A program made the translations under genes and the position numbers. From Gnetum montanum (taxonomy: Eukaryota; Streptophyta; Gnetopsida; Gnetales; Gnetaceae), in the NCBI GenBank assembly GCA_015680685.1, contig MNCI01011492.1:1-64000 (forward strand): a DNA stretch of 64,000 nt. The letters are read 5' to 3'. How positions within the stretch are numbered: the first letter of the stretch is position 1; each line of letters opens with the position of its first letter. The notes under the pieces are model-generated. The model did not search any database and had not been told where the DNA came from. It saw nothing but the letters and a program-made list of their open reading frames with translations. Below are positions 56,171-64,000 of this stretch, one piece after another.

Positions 56171-56330
56171 GTTTTTTTTTAATGGCAAACTTCAAAACTT
56201 AATCTCCCATATCTCAAGTGCTTTAACTATAAACCAAAAGTGACCATCATGTAACCTAACTAATTAATAATTAGTCTTTCTCATTTTCAACACTAACTAA
56301 TTAGTTATAGTTTCCCATATTTATTCTACG
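56171..56330. other. AT-rich junction
   Basis: AT-rich stretch between copia I and the CpG-rich island; contains 'ctaactaattaataattagt' self-complementary sequence near 56257. No gene seen. Confidence 0.4.
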
Positions 56331-56464
56331 TTCCACGTTCCAAGCGTCACCTTCCACCCTAAAGAAGAAAAAACCATAAGTTAGCCAAACATATAATTCC
56401 CACGCCACTTGACACTCCATAACCTAAGCCATGTCCGAAGACAGCCCATAGCCTACCACAGGAG

Positions 56465-56836
56465 GTGATGGCCACATGTACGAACCCGTACCATCGGCGC
56501 ATCTTTCCTCCGTACCCCGTCCGGCTCAACCAGCCAGCCGCAGGTGCACTTCTTGCAGGAAACCGTACGCTCTCGCACCTAGGCGTACGATCCCAGCCAA
56601 CAGCCAGCCGCCACGCTGATCCTATCGTACGTCCGCGTCAACGTCCAGCTGGAAAACAACAACCGCACGCTTTTTCTACAAAACCCTGTCTGGTGCACAT
56701 GCTTGAGGAGGTCGTCAGAGCGTCGTACGACCGACCTGGAGGACGACAGTTTCCGTACGCATATAGTACGGATAAATTTCCGATGTACTTACACTTGTCG
56801 GCCTTTGAGATGGCGCTGGAAGTGCTGCATGTGTAA
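56465..56836 (+). other. 123-codon open frame, unrecognised
   Basis: Starts MMATCTNPYHRRIFPPYPVR and ends FEMALEVLHV. Rich in Pro, Arg, His and Ala; no signal peptide, membrane segment or domain recognised. An overlapping minus-strand frame of 88 codons (56904-56638) makes chance likely. It carries the CGTACG cluster. Confidence 0.2.
56478..56788. promoter_or_regulatory. Cluster of ten GTAC cores, five as CGTACG
   Basis: GTAC occurs at 56478, 56488, 56512, 56565, 56585, 56627, 56725, 56755, 56766 and 56785; five sit inside the palindrome CGTACG (56564, 56584, 56626, 56724, 56754). About one GTAC is expected by chance in 311 bp. GTAC is the core bound by plant SBP-box (SPL) proteins, so a promoter role is possible but only inferred. 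Confidence 0.45.
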
Positions 56837-57720
56837 TCCACGTCAACGCGTTTACAATCCTTACTCATTTCGGCGTTGGCATTAAGGTGACCTCCATATC
56901 GCATAAAGTGGCTTCCAATATTGGATAAGGGATAACACGTTTTTGCATTAGCGTTGAGGTGGTATCCGGTGGGTTTTGGGTCTCCTATTTTTCAATTTTT
57001 TTTCCTTGCCTAAATTCACGTAGAACAAGGGCACCACCAATCACAGCAAGATCCACGCTTAAAAGTTGCATACACAATCATTGTAGAGCATCTACACAGG
57101 GGTGTCAAAGAAGAACACCAAGATTAATCGAAGAAGAACACCAAGATTAATCGAAGGCATCAATGGCTAGATGTCAATTCCATTTGCTTCTGCATTGTGT
57201 ACTTTGATTACTTGTGCAATCAGGTTTTCTGCACATTTGTTCTCTTACATTGTTCGGCTGGAGGCCGCCACCTTTGACGACGTTACCGAAGAGCGTGTGC
57301 ATTGCCAATGGCATTTGAAGGAGATGCCCGTTGGGTTGCCATCGCTCGCGTTTAAGCATCGTTGAGGCTATCCTGCGATTCGTGGATGAGACTTTTCCTG
57401 GTTACTTTAACGCCCCAGATTCCAATTAGCCGGCATACATAGGAAACAGGTATCAAACCGTAAACTTTGCATGTCAATGCCGTTTGAGAGTTTTGAACCA
57501 TTCTCGATCGTTGCTCGTTGACAGCGGTTATCTTCAAAGGACTTCCTTCAAAGTTCAAAACATGAATATGTTTGTTAAGATTACCAAACCATCATTGCCG
57601 TTTCTGTTGCCAAATCCGTACTCTTTGTTTTGGAATCGGTAAATAATGAAAATCACGGTCCATTCGCCGCGATCTTGGATCTGACACTACTTTGCGCGAT
57701 TGAGTCAATTGTTCAAAGTT

Positions 57721-57997
57721 TTTATTCCAGTGGTTAAATCTACATATATTTTATTGAATAGTAATAAAAATTATAGCAATTTGATTTAGATTACATTTAC
57801 TTTTTTTCTTTTTTATTTATTTTTCAATGTTTATTTATTATTTTCCTGGCCCAGTATTTACATTTTATTACATGGTAATCATTAGCACAATGAATACAAT
57901 CAACCTTAAGCATTAAACATCTCTCAACTTGGTAATCCCTGTTGGTAACCACATGTTATTCCTAATAGCAGGACCACATGTTATTCCTAATAGCAGG
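57721..57997. other. AT-rich spacer with 25-bp direct duplication
   Basis: No gene seen. accacatgttattcctaatagcagg occurs at 57948-57972 and 57973-57997, exactly repeated, with a third partial copy after it. The region probably holds the left edge of the E6 remnant. Confidence 0.6.
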
Positions 57998-58300
57998 ACA
58001 ACATGGTAATCCCAATAGAAACTCCATGCCATACTTCAACGCCATGAAGCCTCAAAACCTGGAGCATAAGACAAAGGGAAAGCACCTATGGAGGAGCCAC
58101 CGCCACCAGGAACTACATGAATTCCACCAATTTTGTAGTTGTAGAATTTTCTTTGTGTTGTGTCTCAATTTTGTTTTCATTCCACACTATGGCATAAACC
58201 CAATTTCACCATCTAATAATCCGTACCTATCCACTATGTAATCAATAGAGCTTGTTCTCACTATAACTCGAGGACGAGTTTTCACTCAGTCGTGGGGGTA
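57998..58300 (+). pseudogene. E6: C-terminal end of a post-pol ORF, 3' UTR and polypurine tract
   Basis: Ends with DKGKAPMEEPPPPGTT then stop (about 58065-58120), matching the proline-rich C-terminus of the extra ORF in E1 (PSKPPPPRTV) and E2 (KPLPPES). It is followed by the family's 3' block (actcgaggacgagttttcac, 58266-58285) and an excellent polypurine tract, agtcgtgggggta (58288-58300), directly before the LTR. This is the 3' end of an element whose remaining part is missing to the left. Confidence 0.75.
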
Positions 58301-59096
58301 TGATGAGTCGTATTTTGCTGATCGCGATATCATGTACGCGATATCACAACCCTGTCTTCTCATCTATAAATACGAGGCAGGCAGTTCCAATAAGTAGGGA
58401 GTCAATCAGTAAGTTAGTTCTTAGTTTAAGTGTTTAATTTCTTTCTCTCAACCCTTTTCCTCTCAGTGTATGCTCGCAGTGTGGTGATTGTAATTGTATA
58501 ACATCCTTATTCGAGTGTGACGTACTTGGACACGCACATGACCAGAAATAAAGATTGAGATTACTTCATCATTGCAGCATTCACTTAGCTTAATCATTTA
58601 ATTAATTGTTATTTACTGCTTTCTTAGTTAATATCTCTTCACTCTAAACTCCTATTAAACGCAGAATGAGTACAACTTGATTACGAGCATTTAAGTGTGA
58701 CTACTTGGTAACCCAGTAGCGTACTTAGGATCTGTGCTTGGTAATCCCAGTGGTAGTCGTGCACGAAGTCTAAGATGTGTACGAATAATCAAAAAATGGA
58801 TGCTCATTGCACTTAGGCTAGCTAGATTCTCTCTTACCCTTTCTCTCTTAGTTTAGATAATATTACCTTCCATTGCCTTTAGAAGTAGCATTAGCATTGA
58901 AATACATCATACACCTCACTCTGGACTAAACCATACATGACAAAGTTAATACTAGTCTAGGTGGGAAGACAGTGAACTACGACCTAAGGCTAACTATCTA
59001 GATACCACAACTATCCTGTCTGTGTAGTTCGATCAGATCGTGCGTGAAACACTCGTATTCGTATCGTTGAGTGTAGGGGTACCTCACTCCTCATCA
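58301..59096 (+). repeat. LTR shared by E6 and E4 (subfamily A)
   Basis: A 796-bp LTR starting TGATGAGTCG and ending CCTCATCA. Promoter zone: direct repeats CGCGATATCA at 58323-58332 and 58337-58346, and TATA box TATAAATA at 58365-58372. It is preceded by a polypurine tract and an element 3' end, and followed by a primer site and gag, so it serves as 3' LTR of E6 and 5' LTR of E4. Confidence 0.88.
58365..58372 (+). promoter_or_regulatory. LTR TATA box
   Basis: TATAAATA, 64 bp into the LTR; the same octamer occurs at the equivalent place in the LTRs at 12843 and 18857. Confidence 0.7.
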
Positions 59097-59116
59097 TTGG
59101 CACCATTGCCAAAGAC
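59097..59116 (+). other. E4 primer-binding site (tRNA-Asp type)
   Basis: TTGGCACCATTGCCAAAGAC; 13 of 18 matches to the tRNA-Asp complement, all five differences being G to A. Confidence 0.82.
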
Positions 59117-59237
59117 AGTGCTAGTTATCTAGATTAGTTATATCATACAAGGTCATTGTACAGAAATTAACGATATATGTTTTAGAAAGAAATAATTATA
59201 AATAGTCACATATAAATTTACACACATTTTCACAATC

Positions 59238-61222
59238 ATGCATCTCCTACAAGATTACGATAATGTCATACCTAGTGAGAAAGTTCATTGGATAACCAAC
59301 GAATTATATGACAATGAAAATTAGAGTACGCAACCTGAGGTGGGGGTTTCTTATAAACATAAATGAAAACAACGTCATCCCAATGCACACAATCATAACT
59401 TACCCGATGATGATGAACCCCCACTAGCCACTACATGCTTAACGCAAATACAAGAGGCTGTTCGAATCTCTCGTAGGCATTGTAAAGAGAGCCATTTACC
59501 CAAGCTTGATTTAAACAACTTTCCTAATTTTTCAGGAGGCTATGACTTAGATCCACAACAACATTTACAAGCCTTCTACAATGCCTGCACATGGAACAAC
59601 ATTGATAACGGTTGGCAAAAACTCAAGCTCTTTCCTATGACACTCGTTGGCCAAGCAAAGGTATGGTATAGATTGTTAAAACCAAATTCAATACAGCATT
59701 GGCCAACAATGGTAGAAGTCTTTAATGAAAGATATCAAATGTATGCAAGAATGTCGACCTTGAGGAAACAAATCCAAGAGTGGAAACAAGCACAACATGA
59801 ACCCTTGGACATGGCCTTAGAAAGATATTATGCACTGTTAAACAACTATCCAGGCCATAAGTTTTCCGAGGAAAGGCTAATGTACCATATCATTGATGGG
59901 CTTCAGGATGAAACAAGAGAGACCTTAGGGATGTATGCCTAAGGTTAACTATACGAACTATGAACCCATCAAGTCCAAGAGTTTATTAAGCGGGTAGCAA
60001 AAGAAGAAGGAGAATTAGCTAGATGGGAGAGTGTTGAAAAACATCAATGGGACCAGAATCTTAATTTAACAAAGGTCCATAATAATAAAAAGGAAAAATC
60101 AACCTATCACAAGGAGAATGAACCATCTTTGCCAGTACAACATCACTAGAAGAAGTTGAGGCAAAGATTATTAAGATGTTGGAATGGACACACAAAAAGT
60201 GTGGAGAATTTATCGATATTATTGGAGATAGAGTTTTGACAACCCGAGAAGCAGGACAAAATAATATTAGACATTCAGAAAGCAGGGATGAAGAACATAA
60301 AAGCTCAACTGCCAATCATACATATGAATGCAACATTTGCCTGTACGATCACACCAAGGGCCAATGCCCAATCCTATTACATTTATATGAGCATTGGGGA
60401 AGCACATTACATCTAGAGTTCATATAGAGATACTGTGTTCGATCACAATGGCAACAATCCCAGTTGTAGGGAAAGCCATCCCTAAACTAAAGACACCCTT
60501 CATATCATCCAAATCCAAATGCTTATCTCGTCTAATACCTTGTTTCTCCAACTGGGCCAACATACTCTATCTCACCACATTACCATTCTCCTCAATACTA
60601 TTAGCCCATGTCCTCAACACAACCACTGCCTTGTGCACCTTATACTTCTCCAAAGTTTCAACATTCTCATCCTTTCCCTCCTTCTACATTGCCACCAACT
60701 ATTCCTAAGGTATCTACACCACAGCAACAACCCCCGAACGTCACTTGTGCTACTATTGCCAACAATAGTGAGAGACCTCAGCAACATGGAAGGCGTCCCT
60801 TCTTTACAAATGACCCTAGAAAGGGATAACATAATTCCAAGGCCACTGCATCCTCCAACCCAGCACAAGTCCAACCTTGTGGTGCACCCTTATCTTCGAA
60901 TCCAACGCCTCATGTTACTTCATCAGGGCCACCAATTAACACTTCAACAACCATACGGCCCAATGAACATAGCCATGGAGGGCAACATCATGATCCTTGC
61001 ATACCATCTTATGGTCATAAATATCATAGTGGGTTCAACTCCTTACCAAGGAACCACATCTTACAAATTACCCCACTATGCTTACTATAATCAAGTCTGT
61101 GAACTTCAATGGGGTAAGTATGACCAAGTCTCAATACTTCCAACATGCAAGGATCCTCATCATTCATTTATTAATCCTTGCCATGCTCAATCATTTAGTT
61201 ATGGGGGATATCCCCCATTATA
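59238..61222 (+). pseudogene. E4 gag (best-preserved gag in the window)
   Basis: ATG at 59238 (MHLLQDYDNVIPSEK). The capsid core is continuous at about 59500-59942: LPKLDLNNFPNFSGGYDLDP, QQHLQAFYNACTWNNIDNGW, QKLKLFPMTLVGQAKVWYRL, MVEVFNERYQMYARMSTLRK and GHKFSEERLMYHIIDGLQDE. After stops at 59941 and nearby, VQEFIKRVAKEEGELARWES continues in the same frame to about 60150; a frameshift leads to 60176-60427 with MLEWTHKKCGEFIDIIGDRV and the zinc knuckle CNICLYDHTKGQCP (C-X2-C-X3-H-X4-C). A Pro/His/Ser-rich tail extends to about 61220 (open 60608-60829). No protease follows; the sequence enters spacer near 61223. Confidence 0.88.
61201..61218. repeat. Perfect 18-bp palindrome at the gag-spacer junction
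   Basis: ATGGGGGATATCCCCCAT; its left half is the family's polypurine-like ATGGGGGA. Confidence 0.75.
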
Positions 61223-63080
61223 ATAATAAGTAGGATTAATAAATATTTTTTTCATTTTCTTTAATTTTACAACTTTTTGTTTTCCAATTTTTCATTTTTC
61301 AATTTCTTGTTTTATCTTTTTGTCCTTTGGTCTTTTTATGTTTTTATAATTAATCTCATCTATGAATAAAACACTCATGTGGATCATTGGTTGAGGTGTG
61401 TTCTATGTTATCGAGTCTCAAGTGATCGATTATTTGGACAGTGAGCCCACTACACCCACTAATCCACTCTACAAATAAGAGGTTATGTTCAAGGGTATAA
61501 TGATATTTTTGACATTCCTAAAACTTAAAATTCATTTTGTGTTCATTGTACCCAGAATGAAGAGGGATGGACCAATAGGGAATGATTATGGTGTGACATC
61601 AAGGGGACTTGTGGATTCTCTTTGGTGACGTCTGTGGGAGTGTCATGCAACGTGGTTGTACTAAGATCCTTGTAGATCTAATGAAAATGGGAGTAAGAGT
61701 AATCAAAAGGGTACTCAAAAATCCAATGTTGTTCTAGGGGGTCCAACTGGAAAGACATGCACCCATCCCTGAAGGTTGGTAGCTTCTCTGGATTCAGTGT
61801 TCAAAAAAAAAAAAAGAAGAAGAAAAGGAAGTGCCACAAAACAAAAATCACTCCTCCCTTGAACAAAATGCCAAGTGATTGTACGCCTTGTTGTTATGGT
61901 ACTCTCATAGTGGCTCACCATGGTATGAAACAATGTGATCTCACTGATTAGTGGAATGGACATGGTCCTGATCTTGGAACGACGAGTTGATGACACGTTA
62001 ATCATGCTTTACACACAAGCTTCATTGTGCCCTAGGTCAGTTACCTCATGTCCCAATCTCTACAATCCCTTCTATACCTCGTCTCATCTCATTGTTCATG
62101 TGATTGTAGCTTGTGTCGTGTGTAACGTAGAATTCTTGCCTCATTCCAGTGATATTGACATGTGTGTGTTTTGTGGAATCAGTGTAGATTAAGTTTAACC
62201 CTTCTAGTGTCCACAGACACTTTTAAGTGTGGTTACACAAGGGCATTATCAGTTAGAACCTACTTTGGGGAGGACCCACTTGTGTAATTTTTTATAGTTT
62301 TCACTTATAACATAGCTCACACACACCATTTCTTATCCTTAGCCTATTTTCCATGACATTTTTTTCCTACTATTATCCCTCCAACTCAACATTTCTATGA
62401 ACAATCACATAGCCTTTTTCTCCCATCCGAGGTCTTTATTGATAAATTCCACACCATCATAATTATTCGTGCCTTCAAACCCAACTAATTACCCTAGAAC
62501 CCTTAAACACTTACCACATGTCCTTGATTTCCATTTTTGCTTCCAGAAAAATCCTAAAAATTGAGTATCTTTCATTGTTTCCAATGTCACTAGGGCCATG
62601 ATATTGCCTCCTATCTGCCTATGAATAGCGAACTGCACACACCCCCCCTCCCCCTAGCGCAACACTTAGCATTATTTTTCACAATTCAAGTGGGGGAGTT
62701 TATCGAATTTTTCTCTACGACTTGCGAGTGTGACACCCTTGCTTTTCGACCTATATCTCACTTGTTGGTACTCCAATTTTTATTCCGTCTGAACCTACTT
62801 GAACCCAAAGTGTTCAGCTTAGTCATGGGGGAGGGATATACACCGAATAGCGCATAACATTTTTGGAATTTTTCATCGGCCAAAGGACATTATCAAGGGT
62901 AATTTGTGCTAAAAATAATTTTATCCCTAGGTATATTGGGAACCTAAAATTGGAAAACCACCTATATAACAAGACTCACTATTACAATCTTTTTAGGAAA
63001 CATCACACGAAGATAAAACAAACTAATTAATTAAGGCAAGTAGTAAGGTATAACTTAATTTTAGAAACAGCCTTACTAAC
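61223..63080 (+). other. E4 post-gag spacer
   Basis: T-rich start (61230-61340) resembling the start of the E1 post-pol spacer (7880-8060), and 'ttggggaggacccacttg' (62263-62280) matching E1 9090-9107. Purine-rich signatures tgggggagtt (62691) and AGTCATGGGGGAG (62821-62833) precede the post-pol ORF; the latter is identical to 7841-7853 in E1. The frames at 61935-62192 and 62621-62857 have no recognised motif. A poly(A)-rich stretch lies at 61803-61830. Confidence 0.7.
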
Positions 63081-63099
63081 GCTTGACCCTGTGTGATTG

Positions 63100-64000
63100 T
63101 AGATGGCCCTGAAATGTGGACAAAAGGAAGGTCCCACTTGAGGTGGAAGTAAACGCGTTAGGAGAGGTGAAGAACAAGTCCCTGCTAGACAACATGCAGA
63201 ATAGGAGTCCTACCGTATAGTCCGATAGATAGAAGGAGGAGCTGCTGCAGCGCTTGAATAGGGACAACATCTTGCATTGCCCCAGGATTGTGTTCAGGCT
63301 ATCCATGAAAGGTCCACATTCACTGTGGTGATTGTGGAATTAAATTTTGAATCTTTTGTAGAGTTCACTCCTGAGGCTATTAGGGACCACCTCAAAAGGT
63401 CTCCCTTATGGCATGTCCTCTCTAAAAGCAGTGCCTAGTACCTAGGGGAGACATACCAATTCTGGTACAACCGAGAACAAGGCACCACCATTAATATTTG
63501 TGGTTTGATAGTCAATTTCTCTGCGTAGGCCATTTTGAAAGTATTAACCATTCTGAATACAAGGCCCCAGGTTGCTCAGTTGTCTACCTGTTTAGACCCT
63601 GATGTGCGGCGAGTTTGGTTGGAAAGGGCATATGGCAAGGATAAGACATTTGGAGAGCTGACAATAGAAGAAAGGATCTATTTTAAAGTTGAAACGTATC
63701 ACCTTTGCCCCATGAAGGGCTTAAAAATAATCTCAACATATGTGGCAAGAGGTTGTGCAGTGCTAATTGAAAAGGTTAATGTTAACCTGCCTCATCTATA
63801 CTTAACAGAGATCCTGAGGCGATTCGAGGAACAGAAGACAGGGAAGATGGCGTTGCCCTTCCCTTGCCTTATCAGGAAGGTATGCCAACATGTTGGTATT
63901 AAGGGATACACTAATGATGTCCTCTAAAAAGCCAAAAATGCTTCATATGTTAAATTGTTAAAGCCACCAGCTGCAAGGAAAATCACTGGTGAGACGTTGG
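63100..64000 (+). pseudogene. E4 post-pol ORF (start to core, runs off window)
   Basis: The ATG at 63102 (MALKCGQKEGPT) is a possible start. Readable in one frame with few stops: FTVVIVELNFESFVEFTPEA, LWHVLSKSSA, YLGETYQFWYNREQGTTINI, then the open frame 63535-63927 with LDPDVRRVWLERAYGKDKTF, LTIEERIYFKVETYHL, VNLPHLYLTEILRRFEEQKT, KMALPFPCLI and GIKGYTNDVL, followed by a stop and LLKPPAARKITGETL. It resembles the plant domain of unknown function described as 'putative plant transposon protein' (from memory). This is the best copy of the domain here: 130 codons without a stop. Confidence 0.8.

Larger units (their letters stand above)
56331..57720. other. CpG-rich island, candidate low-copy host sequence
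   Basis: Composition changes clearly: GC rises and CpG, rare elsewhere, becomes frequent (for example 56490-56760 and 57250-57360). No retrotransposon motif was recognised on either strand. Several frames are open for 60-120 codons (56465-56836 plus, 57352-57558 minus) but none has a motif that I recognise, and GC-rich sequence lengthens chance frames. It could be a gene fragment, promoter or 5' region of a host gene, or a recently arrived unknown element. Confidence 0.5.
58301..64000 (+). mobile_element. E4: pol-less Athila/Tat-like element, runs off window
   Basis: 5' LTR, primer site, well-preserved gag, then post-pol spacer and post-pol ORF without protease, RT, RNase H or integrase. The 3' part lies beyond 64000. 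Fewer stops than in E1-E3 suggest a younger copy. Confidence 0.85.

Noticed and set aside
56465-56836. 123-codon frame as a host gene
   Set aside because: No homology recognised, an overlapping antisense frame is also open, and GC-rich sequence makes chance frames long. Kept only as an unrecognised open frame.
60519-61223. 234-codon plus-strand frame, the longest in the window
   Set aside because: It overlaps the gag tail of E4 in an alternative frame; the Pro/His/Ser-rich tail reads better in the frame of 60608-60829, and no domain is recognisable in the longer frame. Some coding role is not excluded.
1-64000. tRNA or rRNA genes
   Set aside because: No cloverleaf-type or rRNA-conserved sequence was noticed on either strand; primer sites only mimic tRNA 3' ends.

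Overview
The window looks like intergenic DNA of a large, old, AT-rich plant genome, probably a gymnosperm. That rests on three things: nearly every recognisable stretch is a decayed plant LTR retrotransposon, the copies are strongly diverged and nested, and most sequence looks CpG-poor by eye with substitutions dominated by transitions, as expected of long-methylated repeats. The species cannot be fixed from the sequence. I found no intact host gene, tRNA, rRNA or CRISPR array.

The main family is a set of Ty3/gypsy elements of the Athila/Tat type, with a primer-binding site for tRNA-Asp, LTRs ending ATCA before TTGG, and an extra ORF after pol. They are labelled E1-E6. E1 (+, 3590-13721) has lost its 5' end and carries a duplicated RNase H-integrase block. 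E2 (+, 18857-32797) has both LTRs, gag, protease, RT, RNase H, integrase and the extra ORF; a 3.1 kb copia-like element (26833-29970) is nested in that ORF. E3 (-, 33155-42893) has gag, protease and the start of RT, then jumps to the post-pol spacer. E5 (-, 42894-44350) is an older extra-ORF remnant beside E3. At the right end, the tail of E6 (57998-58300), one LTR (58301-59096) and the gag of E4 (59238-61222) lie in tandem; E4 goes from gag to spacer to the extra ORF with no pol and runs off the window. Positions 1-645 hold a minus-strand LTR of the E4/E6 subfamily.

Other elements: a chromovirus-type Ty3/gypsy pol fragment (13722-14930); a Ty1/copia element (-, 45390-50595) with gag, protease, integrase, RT and one LTR; a LINE-like RT remnant (-, about 50740-51260); and a second, fairly complete Ty1/copia element (-, 51606-56170) with an integrase deletion.

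Stretches without elements hold a palindrome-rich tandem array (1826-2460), a roughly 210-bp degenerate tandem array (15880-16640), and a CpG-rich island (56330-57720) with a dense cluster of CGTACG/GTAC sites, the best candidate here for low-copy host sequence.

The most interesting biology is that all Athila-like copies with a sequenced 3' half, including two that lack most or all of pol, keep gag and/or the post-pol ORF, which has a conserved PFPCLI...YTND core, a coiled-coil tail and a proline-rich end. The sequence also carries assembly scars: single Ns flanked by duplicated sequence (13905, 14183, 39130) and a 41-bp island between two Ns (36754, 36796) that is inverted relative to its neighbours.
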